Assembly: GCF_000014225.1 (NCBI RefSeq)
Contig: NC_008228.1
Coordinates: forward strand, 2,356,001 to 2,420,000
DNA length: 64,000 nucleotides
Origin: Paraglaciecola sp. T6c
GTDB taxonomy: Bacteria; Pseudomonadota; Gammaproteobacteria; Enterobacterales; Alteromonadaceae
Direction: 5' to 3'
Shown: positions 46,470 to 56,003 of the stretch, one piece after another
Numbering within the stretch: position 1 is the first letter of the stretch
Layout of the letters: each line of letters starts with the position of its first letter
The notes under the pieces: model-generated
Seen by the model: only the letters and a program-made list of their open reading frames with translations
Database searches by the model: none
What the model was told of the DNA's origin: nothing
Program-made: the position numbers and the translations under genes

Positions 46470-47672
46470 CTATTGTTTGTCAGCTAAGAATGCGCTGATG
46501 TCTGACGCCGCTTGTTCGATACCTACTACACCATTGAGATGGCCTAGGTCGCCAGTTAACTCACGGTAAGTGGTATTTTTATGGAGTTGCTCTAAGGAAT
46601 TTGCCGTGTCTTTGGCTAAATAGGGCATCAACAACAAGTCATTGAATGATGGCAGAAAGAGCGTTTTTGCTTTGACTGAGGATAGCGCTTGTTTCATGTC
46701 ACCTGAATGGCCTGCCATATAAAGCTGTGAGGCCCGCACTAAATACAATAGATGGTTAGCATCCATCAATTTAGCTCGGCTTTGAGCTCGTTTTTTTAAC
46801 CACTTAACAATACTATGCTGCTGGCGAATGTCGTTTAACGGCGCTTCTTCAAGGGCAAAGTAACCTATGCCTTTACCTGTTTGATTAAAAAAAGTCGGTG
46901 TAAGTGCGTCTTGGGTAATGAACATTAACGCAGCAATTAACCCTTGGGTTGGCGGTGTACTATCGTAGTAATCACCGTTCTTCCAGTTGGCGTCCAGTTG
47001 AATGGGTATTGCCCATTTTTCTAGCAAGGCGGTGGTCCATGCATCACTTTGACCTGAGCCTATCACTGAGATCATTCTAGGCACCCATTCAGGATAAGCC
47101 GTCGCCCAATCTAACGCTTGCATAGACCCCATTGAACCACCAACCACCGCATGTAGTTTGGTTACGCCTAACGATTCAAGCAATGATTTTTGCACGTTTA
47201 CGAAGTCGCGAATAGTCACCACAGGAAACGTTAGCCCATAGCGTTTTCCTGTATCCGGATTAACAGACGCAGGCCCAGTGGTGATCACATTGGGGTCGTA
47301 AGCATTTAAGTTTGCGAGTGTATCAACACTTAAAACAAAGTATTTGTCGGTATCAATTGCTTTACCTGGGCCTATTATGCCGTTCCAATATCCCGGCGTT
47401 GCTTCATCCGGATGATATTTACCTGCGGCATGTGAAGTCGCACTAAAGTAATGGGTGATCAGCACCACATTGTCTTTTGCTTGATTCAATGTACCGTAGC
47501 TTTCCCAACCGACGTGTACCTGCTTGATGGTTTTACCGCCGAAGGTTTCGAAACTTTCTATTTCAAAGCGCTTTTTCTCGACTAATTCGACCGATGCTGC
47601 ATACGCCTGCGCGCACATGATTAGGCTAAAGGCGGCCAAAAGACCTTTGTTAAATACCTGGGTTAAGAACAT
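46470..47672 (-). CDS. Exported alpha/beta hydrolase, homoserine O-acetyltransferase-like
   Basis: 400 residues from the ATG at 47672, which gives a signal peptide (NKGLLAAFSLIMCAQAYAAS); the frame is open to 47759. The MetX-type fold is clear: GGKTIKQVHVGWESYGTLN, ITHYFSATSHAAG, VVGGSMGSMQALDWA (nucleophile Ser) and the late FNDLLLMPYLAK and GHLNG (Asp, His). An exported MetX-like protein is not a methionine enzyme; in this cluster it may hydrolyse hydroxybutyrate oligomers, by inference from the neighbours. Confidence 0.78.
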   Translation of the reverse strand: MFLTQVFNKGLLAAFSLIMCAQAYAASVELVEKKRFEIESFETFGGKTIKQVHVGWESYGTLNQAKDNVVLITHYFSATSHAAGKYHPDEATPGYWNGIIGPGKAIDTDKYFVLSVDTLANLNAYDPNVITTGPASVNPDTGKRYGLTFPVVTIRDFVNVQKSLLESLGVTKLHAVVGGSMGSMQALDWATAYPEWVPRMISVIGSGQSDAWTTALLEKWAIPIQLDANWKNGDYYDSTPPTQGLIAALMFITQDALTPTFFNQTGKGIGYFALEEAPLNDIRQQHSIVKWLKKRAQSRAKLMDANHLLYLVRASQLYMAGHSGDMKQALSSVKAKTLFLPSFNDLLLMPYLAKDTANSLEQLHKNTTYRELTGDLGHLNGVVGIEQAASDISAFLADKQ

Positions 47673-47703
47673 AAAATGCACTCTCTCGTAAATAATTTGC
47701 ACA

Positions 47704-48999
47704 CTAAAATAGGTTAAATAAGGCGATAGCCAACACAAGACCACATAATGGCACCACAACCGTTAGTGCGCCGACTGACCAATATGACCGTTGGTGAGTC
47801 TCATTACAAATTGCCCGGATTAATGTCACCACATAACCATTGTGTGGCAGAGAATCTAACGCACCTGATGAAATAGATACAACCCGATGTAGCTCTTCAG
47901 GGTTCACACCTTGGTCGATGTAATGCGGCGCGAGTAAGGGCAGGGCGATAACTTGCCCGCCTGAAGCCGAGCCTGTTAAACCGGCTATAACACTGATGGC
48001 AATTGCTGCGCCAATTAACTCATTTCCCGGTATATGGGTCATGACTTCTACGGCGACCTGAAACGCCTCGGTAGCTTTAGCGATACTGCCAAACCCCACC
48101 ACCGCTGCGGTGTTACCAATGGCGACCAAAGCACCTGTAGTGCCAGCGGTGATGGCATTTTGCATATTCATAAAATAACGGTAGTTGATGATCATCAGGG
48201 TGAGCACACCGCCACCCAGCGCAATGATCAAGGCTAAATGACCTAGGCTATCGTGGAGCAAAAAGGAAAGTACGAGCACCACTAACAGTGGAATTAACCC
48301 AGTTATGGGGCTAGGAAGCGCCCGGTCTGTGATTTGAGGATCTTGTTCCCAGTGTTCAAATTTTTCGCCGTTCGCTAATGCTTTGTTGATCATCCGGCGC
48401 ATCCACCAGAAACCAAAAACCGCCATGAAAATCGCCACTACTAAGCTTACTTCCCACGCGGCAAAAGGTGAGGTACCCAAGTATTTAATGGGGATCCAAT
48501 TTTGAATTTCTGGGGAGCCAGCGGATGTCATGGTAAAGGTGACTGAACCAAATGCCAATGCAGCGGGAATAAAGCGTCTGGGCAAGTTGGCATCTTTGAA
48601 TAAGCTCAACGCCATAGGATAAACCGAAAACGCCACAACGAAGAGGCTAACCCCGCCGTAGGTCAAAATAGCGCAGGCGAGCACTACCGCCGCAACCGCT
48701 TGGCTGCGGCCCAATCTTGCTATGATGAAGCGTGCTACTGCGTCGGCAGCGCCTGTGTCTTCCATGAATTTACCAAACAAGGAGCCAAGCAAAAACATGA
48801 AAAACCAAGAAGCAATAAATCCAGAGAAACCCTGCATATAGCTACTGACAAAATTAACATCGCCGATAAAAATCGGGATACCACTGGTAAGCGCGACAAT
48901 AAGTGCGCACAAGGGGGCGGCGATAAACAAGTTCATGCCACGAATAGTGAGCACTATTAGCAGCAACAACCCGCCTATCAAACCAATTAAACTGAGCAT
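47704..48999 (-). CDS. GntP-family permease (probably 3-hydroxybutyrate or oligomer uptake)
   Basis: 431 residues with about 12 hydrophobic segments. The GntP/CitMHS-type motifs include FMEDTGAADAVARFI, TYGGVSLFVVAFSVYP and the late GSASGGQVIALPLL and SSGALDSLPHNGYVVTLI. GntP-type transporters import organic acids such as gluconate and, in PHB-using bacteria, 3-hydroxybutyrate. The ATG at 48999 is supported by AAGGAAG; a longer reading frame starts at 49059. First gene of the operon and divergent from the TonB receptor. Confidence 0.85.
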   Translation of the reverse strand: MLSLIGLIGGLLLLIVLTIRGMNLFIAAPLCALIVALTSGIPIFIGDVNFVSSYMQGFSGFIASWFFMFLLGSLFGKFMEDTGAADAVARFIIARLGRSQAVAAVVLACAILTYGGVSLFVVAFSVYPMALSLFKDANLPRRFIPAALAFGSVTFTMTSAGSPEIQNWIPIKYLGTSPFAAWEVSLVVAIFMAVFGFWWMRRMINKALANGEKFEHWEQDPQITDRALPSPITGLIPLLVVLVLSFLLHDSLGHLALIIALGGGVLTLMIINYRYFMNMQNAITAGTTGALVAIGNTAAVVGFGSIAKATEAFQVAVEVMTHIPGNELIGAAIAISVIAGLTGSASGGQVIALPLLAPHYIDQGVNPEELHRVVSISSGALDSLPHNGYVVTLIRAICNETHQRSYWSVGALTVVVPLCGLVLAIALFNLF

Positions 49000-49084
49000 A
49001 TTATCTTCCTTTAAATGAATACTTGTGACCGCAAGCAAACACGTAAAGTGATGGTGCAAGTGTGTCTTAGCCCAATGAAATTGC

Positions 49085-49098
49085 CCATAGTACTATGG
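49085..49098. promoter_or_regulatory. Candidate operator CCATAGTACTATGG in the PHB divergent promoter
   Basis: A perfect 14-bp palindrome with a further TACTA alongside (TAGTACTATGGTACTA), between the divergent permease and receptor genes. No regulator gene adjoins. Confidence 0.45.
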
Positions 49099-49192
49099 TA
49101 CTAAGGACGGCCTGGCAAAACTCGATTAAGGTATTTACGACCGCAGCAAGCAGACAATGAAAAAAACGAAATACTGCAATCAAGGACACACT

Positions 49193-51517
49193 ATGAATAA
49201 ACAACGATTCACCCAATCCCTTATCGCTGGCGCTGTTGCATCAGTGTTGTGTTACCAACCAGCGTTAATGGCTCAAGAAGCAGATAACGCCACTCAGGCT
49301 GAGAAAAAAGGGCTAGAGCGTATTGAAGTCACAGCGCGTAAAACCGTAGAAAGCCTGCAAGAAGTGCCTATTTCTGTTACATCTCTTGGTGCCGTTGAGT
49401 TAGATGAAAAGGGAATTTCGGTTATCACTGAAATCCAGCAATTCTCACCCAATACCACTTTGCAAAATAGCCGCGGCACCAATTCGACGCTCACTGCGTT
49501 TATTCGTGGTGTGGGCCAACAAGATCCACTTTGGGGTTACGAACCAGGCGTGGGTATCTACATTGATGATGTTTACGTGGCGAGGCCTCAAGGCGCTGTA
49601 TTAGATTTACTCGATGTTGAACGTATTGAAGTACTCCGCGGCCCACAAGGCACGCTATATGGTAAAAATACCATAGGCGGCGCGATAAAATACGTGACGA
49701 AGCCCATGAGCGGCGACCCCACCTTGAACATTCAAGGCACCGTAGGCAGCTATTCACAGCGGGATATCAAGCTTACTGGGCAGTTTCCCGTCATCGAAGA
49801 CAAGCTTTATGTAGGTTTTGGGATCGCAGATTTAACTCGCGACGGGTATGGTGAATACCTTGAATCGGCTCTTGAAGGGCAAGACTTAGAAAACTACAAC
49901 AAAGACTTAACCGCGGCTCGGGTGACGGTGGAATTTACCCCATCAGATGATTTGTTTTTTCGCTTCGCGTGGGACAAAACCGAAGATGACTCTAATGCCA
50001 AAGGCGGTTATCGCTTATTGCCAAGTCGTTTGACTGATGCCCCCGTACCCAATAGCGTATTTGATTCTTACACCAGTTTACCCACTGAAAACAATGTTGA
50101 GCTCGAAGGGTATAGCTTGACGGCCAATTGGGATGTAAATGATGATATCAGCTTAAAATACATAGGCGCACATCGTGAAAGTTACTCGCCAACCAATATT
50201 GATTTTGATAACACAGCCATAGATATTTTTGATGTACCCGCCATTTATGAAGATGAAAATGACACTCACGAACTGCAATTAGCATACGCCGGTGATGGGT
50301 TTAACGCCGTGGGAGGTATTTATTATTATGACGGTGAATCGTGTGGTCAATTTGAAGCCATACTGGGCTTTCTTGGTCGCGCCGCATTCGGCGTACCTGG
50401 TTTAACCCGCGAAGTGTCTGGCTGTAACAACAGCGAAAGTATTGCCGCGTACGTGCAGTCATCTATTGATGTGACCGAGCAACTGTCATTAACCCTTGGC
50501 GCACGTTATACCGATGAAGAAAAGCAAGCCACAGTTCGCAATGGTCTAATTTTCGACAACGTATACCCAGAGTCGAACTGGATCCCAGGTTACGTGCGCC
50601 CAGAAGGTGAAATAGTGCCACAAGTTTTGGGCAGCGATTCTGACGGTGACGGTATTTTGGATGCTCCAGCAAAAGAAAGCTGGTCACGCTTTACACCCCG
50701 CGTAGGCGTTGAATATCAAGTGGATAATGATTTGATGTTTTTTGCCAGTTATTCACAAGGCTTTAAATCTGGTACTTACAATCCAAGAGCGACCATCAAC
50801 GAGCCAGCGGTCGACCCAGAAGTAGTAGATTCGTTTGAGCTTGGCATGAAAAGCGACTGGAACGATAATTTACGGGCAAATGTTACTTTATTCGCTTTAG
50901 AGCATAACGACCGCCAGTACATCTCAGTGTTGCCCGTTACGTCACCTGAAGACTTACAACAAATCTTGGGTAATGTGGGTAAATCTAAAGCCAAAGGGGT
51001 TGAAGCTGAAATTACTTATGCCGCTACCGATGAGCTAACCTTTGATGTGTCACTAGGGTACATCGATGCTGAATTTGAAGAGGTATTCCAAGAGACACTG
51101 GAAGGGCGAGTCGATGTAGCCGATACCTTTGCTATCTCGAACACTCCTGAGTACACAGCCAATTTCGCTGCTAACTACCTACTTAGCACAGACATGGGCG
51201 ATTTTGTTTTTAATGCTAACTACTACTACCGTGATGACTATACGATTACGGAAACGTCAAACAGTTTGATCACCCAAGACGGATACGGTTTAGTCAACTT
51301 AAGCGTGTCGTGGCAAAGCGAGGACGGCAACTGGTATGGTGGCATTCATGCTAAAAATCTGACCGATGAGGAATACGTAGTGGGTGGCTATCAGTTTGTG
51401 GTAGAAAACCCTGATGATCCTACAGGTTATACAGCCGGCACAGGTGGTGATAATACGTTAATTGGTTATTACGGCGACCCACGCACGATCAGCTTAACGG
51501 TTGGCTATCGCTTTTAG
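49193..51517 (+). CDS. TonB-dependent receptor of the PHB cluster
   Basis: 774 residues from the ATG at 49193 (AAGGA ahead, signal peptide ending QPALMAQ). Plug: GLERIEVTARKTVESLQEVPISVTSL, FIRGVGQQDPLWGYEPGVGIYIDDVYVARPQGAV and VERIEVLRGPQGTLYGKNTIGGAIKYVTK. The barrel ends ISLTVGYRF with C-terminal Phe. Its position divergent from the PHB genes suggests uptake of hydroxybutyrate oligomers, which is inference from context. The alternative start at 49157 gives a longer leader. Followed by a strong terminator. Confidence 0.88.
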   Translation: MNKQRFTQSLIAGAVASVLCYQPALMAQEADNATQAEKKGLERIEVTARKTVESLQEVPISVTSLGAVELDEKGISVITEIQQFSPNTTLQNSRGTNSTLTAFIRGVGQQDPLWGYEPGVGIYIDDVYVARPQGAVLDLLDVERIEVLRGPQGTLYGKNTIGGAIKYVTKPMSGDPTLNIQGTVGSYSQRDIKLTGQFPVIEDKLYVGFGIADLTRDGYGEYLESALEGQDLENYNKDLTAARVTVEFTPSDDLFFRFAWDKTEDDSNAKGGYRLLPSRLTDAPVPNSVFDSYTSLPTENNVELEGYSLTANWDVNDDISLKYIGAHRESYSPTNIDFDNTAIDIFDVPAIYEDENDTHELQLAYAGDGFNAVGGIYYYDGESCGQFEAILGFLGRAAFGVPGLTREVSGCNNSESIAAYVQSSIDVTEQLSLTLGARYTDEEKQATVRNGLIFDNVYPESNWIPGYVRPEGEIVPQVLGSDSDGDGILDAPAKESWSRFTPRVGVEYQVDNDLMFFASYSQGFKSGTYNPRATINEPAVDPEVVDSFELGMKSDWNDNLRANVTLFALEHNDRQYISVLPVTSPEDLQQILGNVGKSKAKGVEAEITYAATDELTFDVSLGYIDAEFEEVFQETLEGRVDVADTFAISNTPEYTANFAANYLLSTDMGDFVFNANYYYRDDYTITETSNSLITQDGYGLVNLSVSWQSEDGNWYGGIHAKNLTDEEYVVGGYQFVVENPDDPTGYTAGTGGDNTLIGYYGDPRTISLTVGYRF

Positions 51518-51627
51518 TCGCAAAACCAAAAAGGGCGCGGGTGAACGTTTATTTTCACCTCGCCTGATTTCAAATAGACACGCGCACGATAAAAATAAGC
51601 ATAAGGCGTGAAATGGTAATGACGTTT

Positions 51628-51649
51628 GGCAGTGAAAACTGCCTTTTTT
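51628..51649 (+). terminator. Terminator downstream of the TonB receptor
   Basis: GGCAGT-GAAA-ACTGCC followed by TTTTTT, 110 bases after the stop codon. Confidence 0.8.
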
Positions 51650-51826
51650 CGTCTAGGCAACTTACCGTACTGCTCAGCAAACCACTGCAAACCCACTTAT
51701 TAACTGTAAATTTGATGTAATTAACAAGGACAAGTGATAAATTTATTAAAAATCAGGTAGCTAGCGTCCAGACGTTATCCTACCCAGTGACAAATAAGCC
51801 TCCTTATTGATAACCGAGTACCTATA

Positions 51827-52468
51827 ATGCACGCTAAAGCCATCGTTGCTGACGACCATCCCTTGTTTCGTAGCGCCATGAAACAGGCCATTCAAGGTGT
51901 ATTGGGGAACGATATTCTTGAGTCTGCTTCCTATCAACAAACTATCGACTTATTAAAGCTACACAGTGACGTAGAGCTGATTTTTTTGGATTTGAACATG
52001 CCGGGCAATGACGGTCTAACAGGCTTGACTATGATCCGAAGTCATTTCCCAGATGTGTTGGTGGCGATTGTATCCGGTGATGAAAGCCCGAGTATGATCC
52101 GAAAAGCCATGGATTTTGGCGCCTGTGGGTATATCCCTAAATCAACACCGTTACCGGTAATAGCAGATGCTGTGCGTGAGTTGTTAGAAGGCGAGCAATG
52201 GTTACCTAATGAATTAGTAGAGCAGGTTCAAAAAATAGAAGACAGCCAAGAACAGGCTTTCGCGGGCAAACTTGCTCAATTGACTCCTCATCAACTAAAA
52301 GTCTTACAGCTTATGGCTGATGGCCTTTTGAACAAGCAAATCGCCTATGAATTAGGTGTCAGTGAATCGACTATTAAACAGCATGTGTCTGCGGTGTTGC
52401 ATAAGCTTGGCTTTAATAACCGTACCCAAGCAGGCGTGCTATTCAAACAAATGCTACAGGTCGAATAA
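51827..52468 (+). CDS. crbR: LuxR/NarL-type response regulator (CrbR-like)
   Basis: 213 residues. Receiver domain with Asp9/Asp10 in VADDHP, phospho-acceptor Asp55 in LIFLDLNMPG and Lys in CGYIPKST. A LuxR-type helix-turn-helix follows (LTPHQLKVLQLMADGLLNKQIAYELGVSESTIKQHVSAVLHKLGFNNRTQA). Regulators of this group pair with the symporter-kinase hybrid CrbS and activate acetyl-CoA synthetase; the hybrid kinase gene lies about 3.5 kb away at 56004. The pairing is by recognition of types, not proven. A bidirectional terminator follows. Confidence 0.75.
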   Translation: MHAKAIVADDHPLFRSAMKQAIQGVLGNDILESASYQQTIDLLKLHSDVELIFLDLNMPGNDGLTGLTMIRSHFPDVLVAIVSGDESPSMIRKAMDFGACGYIPKSTPLPVIADAVRELLEGEQWLPNELVEQVQKIEDSQEQAFAGKLAQLTPHQLKVLQLMADGLLNKQIAYELGVSESTIKQHVSAVLHKLGFNNRTQAGVLFKQMLQVE

Positions 52469-52484
52469 GCTAAAGCGGTAGCGT

Positions 52485-52510
52485 AAAAAAGCCGGTAATG
52501 TTACCGGCCT
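52485..52510. terminator. Bidirectional terminator between crbR-like and antiporter genes
   Basis: Perfect stem GCCGGTAA-TG-TTACCGGC with A-run on the left and CTT on the right; the strong T-tract is on the minus strand, for the antiporter. Confidence 0.75.
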
Positions 52511-52543
52511 TCTGCACATAATGTGGCATGCCATTGTTTGGCT

Positions 52544-54403
52544 TTAACCTGGTAGCTTAGACTCATCATTGCTGTTCTCAGCAGTGATTTCTGCTTTAGC
52601 AATCGCTTTTTCTATCGGCTTTTCTGGGTTCACTAAACTGACAATCTTCCAATCTGATTTAGGCTTAACGTTGTTTGATGTGGTGAACATATGCACATGA
52701 TTATGTGTATCTAAGGCACACAATTTAATGGCTCGCTCGTTGTACTGCTCTTTGTAGTCTTCGTAGGTAAAAGAATCCGTTAAACGGGTCGTTTTAATTA
52801 ACGACCCTTTTGCTACCAAGCCAGCCAGCTTGCCATACGTCGCATCATCACTGAATAAACCAAGCTTCTTGACGTAGGACTCTGACACCTGATGACTCGG
52901 GCGCTGCTGCTGTTCGTTATTGTTCAAACCAAGTACTGTGCCTTTGCCCATTTCGTGCTCAAAATGGTAGGTCACCATGGGGTTCAATTGGCGATAGGGT
53001 GACATCACTAATACTTTACCAAACATCGACAAATCTAGGGTACGCGCCGCATGTTCTGACATTGGGTTACCAAAGTAGGTGGGGATGTTCTCCATACGAG
53101 CTAAACGCATATTATTCCAGTTGGTATCCGTGATGCGTACTTGTACATCATGGCTCATCAATTCTTTAGCGAACAAACGGCTAAACAACCCCCCCCCGAA
53201 GATTAAAAAACCGTGCGGGGCAGGTGCGCGCATATCAAGCTTTTTCGCCACAGAGACTGAGGTAAGACTCTGCAGTACAACCGTGGTGATGATCACCAAA
53301 AACACCATAGGCACCAGTAATTCAGCCTGTTCGTACTCTAAGACTTCTAGCTTTAATGAAAACAAAGCAGATACCGCTGCTGCAACGATGCCTCGCGGTG
53401 CTATCCAGCTAAGCAGCGCGATTTCTCGCCAGTTTAAACCAGTCCCTAACGAAGACAGAATGACACCAACAGGACGTGCGACAAACATGATAGCAACAAG
53501 CACTAAAATGGAGCCCCAACCAACACTTAACACAGAGTGCAAATCAATACGCGAAGCGAGCAAAATAAACAGGCCCGAAATGAGCAGTACGCTCAAGGTT
53601 TCTTTAAATTCTAAGATGTCTTCCACATCGACGTTTTTCATATTCGCCAGCCACATACCGATAATGGTTACGGTCAACAAACCTGATTCGTGGGCAATAA
53701 CATTCGAGCCAGCGAACGCGCCTAACATTAACGTGAGTACAGCGGTGTTTTGTAAGTAGTGGGGGATCCAGCTATTACGCAGAGCCAAGCCCAGCAAATA
53801 GCCAGTTGCAGCGCCAATACCTAAGCCAACACTAATGGTCAGCCCGAAAGCGTATAGAGTGTGGCTAAGCGCATCTTGGGTAGAGATAATATATTCGAAC
53901 ACAAGCACGGCCAATAACGCACCGATAGGATCGATGACAATGCCTTCCCAGCGTAAGATGTTGGCGACCTTACTGCTTGGGCGCACAGTACGCAGCATAG
54001 GGACAATCACCGTTGGACCGGTTACGGTTACAATCGCGCCAAACAAAAAGGCCAACTGCCATGAAACGCCTAACGCATAATGCGCAACAGGGGCAGTAAC
54101 AAGCCAGGTGACTAACGTGCCCACGGTGCAAAGGTTACGCACCATAGAGCCATGACCCGCCAAATCACCAAAGCGCAGTGTTAACGAGCCCTCAAATAGA
54201 ATGATGGCCACAGACAAGGACACAATAGGAAAGAGTAAATCACCGAATAGCGCATCGGCGTTGATTACGCCATACACAGGACCGACTAAAATCCCCACGA
54301 CTAACAAGGGCAAAATGGCAGGTAATTTAATCCGATAAGCAAAATACTGACAAGCGATAGAAATAAGGCCTACCGCCACTAGGGGAATGATTGGGTCGCT
54401 CAC
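52544..54403 (-). CDS. CPA1-family Na+/H+ (or K+/H+) antiporter with TrkA-N domain
   Basis: 619 residues. Residues 1-390 have about 12 membrane helices typical of CPA1 exchangers, with LFEGSLTLRFGDL, VTGPTVIVPMLRTVRPSSKVANILRWEGIVIDPIGALLAVLVFE (Asp in helix 5), and WIAPRGIVAAAVSALF. The C-terminal cytoplasmic part begins with a nucleotide-binding motif (FGGGLFSRLFAKELMSHDVQVRITDTNW) as in TrkA-N, followed by a second regulatory domain. It exchanges cations for protons, possibly gated by NAD(H). A 226-residue antisense frame lies within it and is not a gene. Confidence 0.88.
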   Translation of the reverse strand: MSDPIIPLVAVGLISIACQYFAYRIKLPAILPLLVVGILVGPVYGVINADALFGDLLFPIVSLSVAIILFEGSLTLRFGDLAGHGSMVRNLCTVGTLVTWLVTAPVAHYALGVSWQLAFLFGAIVTVTGPTVIVPMLRTVRPSSKVANILRWEGIVIDPIGALLAVLVFEYIISTQDALSHTLYAFGLTISVGLGIGAATGYLLGLALRNSWIPHYLQNTAVLTLMLGAFAGSNVIAHESGLLTVTIIGMWLANMKNVDVEDILEFKETLSVLLISGLFILLASRIDLHSVLSVGWGSILVLVAIMFVARPVGVILSSLGTGLNWREIALLSWIAPRGIVAAAVSALFSLKLEVLEYEQAELLVPMVFLVIITTVVLQSLTSVSVAKKLDMRAPAPHGFLIFGGGLFSRLFAKELMSHDVQVRITDTNWNNMRLARMENIPTYFGNPMSEHAARTLDLSMFGKVLVMSPYRQLNPMVTYHFEHEMGKGTVLGLNNNEQQQRPSHQVSESYVKKLGLFSDDATYGKLAGLVAKGSLIKTTRLTDSFTYEDYKEQYNERAIKLCALDTHNHVHMFTTSNNVKPKSDWKIVSLVNPEKPIEKAIAKAEITAENSNDESKLPG

Positions 54404-54840
54404 GTGAGATCCTTGTAGAACGAATAAACATAATTACTTAGATCAGACCACAGGTCACTCGCTAAAAGCAATAATACCTTTGATTGTTTGAATCAGTGCT
54501 CGCGTTAAATTAGTCATATGCCGATGTGACATGTTCGGTTTTGCAGCACTACCATCCTAATGATTAAGTCCTTACATTGCTCATTTAATGGTCTGTAAGT
54601 TTGGCATAAACAGCACTGTAATTTACATGTGTATTTATACAGTCCTAGCCGCTATCTCCTATAACAGCAAGTTCTTAGCAAAATGTCGCATATCAACAAA
54701 AGTGTTTTAAGAAACCGGAAAGATAGCTAACCTATACAATGACATAGGAAACATGTTAAAAATGATGATGTATATATGCGACAAAATGCCGTGTTTAATA
54801 CGCGGATGCAATCACCTCATTTTGCAAGATATTAATATTG
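54404..54840. other. Gene-free stretch before the lone cassette
   Basis: About 437 bp, AT-rich towards the right. It probably holds the antiporter promoter on the left. I see no attC body or integrase here, so the junction G54840/TTATACG may mark insertion at a secondary site. Confidence 0.4.
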
Positions 54841-55317
54841 TTATACGTTTAGTCATATCACGGAGATTGTGATCAATTATGGAAGAAGTATTCGTTAGGT
54901 ATCTACACTTTTTAGGAATTATTACTTTAGCCTCTGCGTTACTTGGTGAGCATTTATTAATTTCTAAAGAAATGGATCTAAAGTCCTTTAAAAAATTAAT
55001 TATTGTCGATGCTATTTATGGTTTAAGTGCAATCGCAACATTAGTTGGAGGTGGTTTATTATGGTTTGTAGTTGGTAAGCCAGCTGCATTTTATTCTTCA
55101 AACGTCATTTTTCATATTAAACTAATTTTATTCTTATTAATCGGGCTGTTATCAATATTACCAACGGTTTTCTTTCTTCGTAACAGAAAGGCAACATTCG
55201 AGTCAATAACAATACCAAGGTATATAGTTAAAATTATTCGCGTAGAGCTTTGTTTATTAGTGGTTTTACCTTTATTAGCAACTCTAATAGCTCGCGGAGT
55301 AGACAACGTATAACAAG
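54841..55317 (+). other. Lone integron-like cassette
   Basis: Starts TTATACG (with G at 54840) and ends CGTATAAC at 55307-55314; the two ends are exact 8-bp complements, as for cassettes of the array 41 kb away. The attC is cut short: ATAACAAG is followed at once by the IS110 remnant. There is one gene, whose stop TAA is supplied by the attC. Confidence 0.6.
54879..55313 (+). CDS. DUF2214-family membrane protein (lone cassette gene)
   Basis: 144 residues with about four membrane helices (about residues 8-27, 44-65, 80-100, 118-138). RYLHFLGI at the N-terminus, LIIVDAIYGLSAIATLVGGGLLW, FYSSNVIFHIKLILFLLIGLLSILPT and LATLIARGV fit the DUF2214 family. The family has no known function. The gene is more AT-rich than its neighbours and is the only gene between a cassette-type start and a cassette-type end, so it looks like a horizontally acquired cassette. 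Confidence 0.75.
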   Translation: MEEVFVRYLHFLGIITLASALLGEHLLISKEMDLKSFKKLIIVDAIYGLSAIATLVGGGLLWFVVGKPAAFYSSNVIFHIKLILFLLIGLLSILPTVFFLRNRKATFESITIPRYIVKIIRVELCLLVVLPLLATLIARGVDNV

Positions 55318-55990
<673 letters not shown>

Positions 55991-56003
55991 AAAGCATAAA
56001 CCA

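Noticed and set aside
53079-53759. A 226-codon plus-strand frame inside the antiporter gene
   Set aside because: It is fully antisense to a well-supported membrane protein, Ser/Thr-rich and low in complexity, as expected of a shadow frame.
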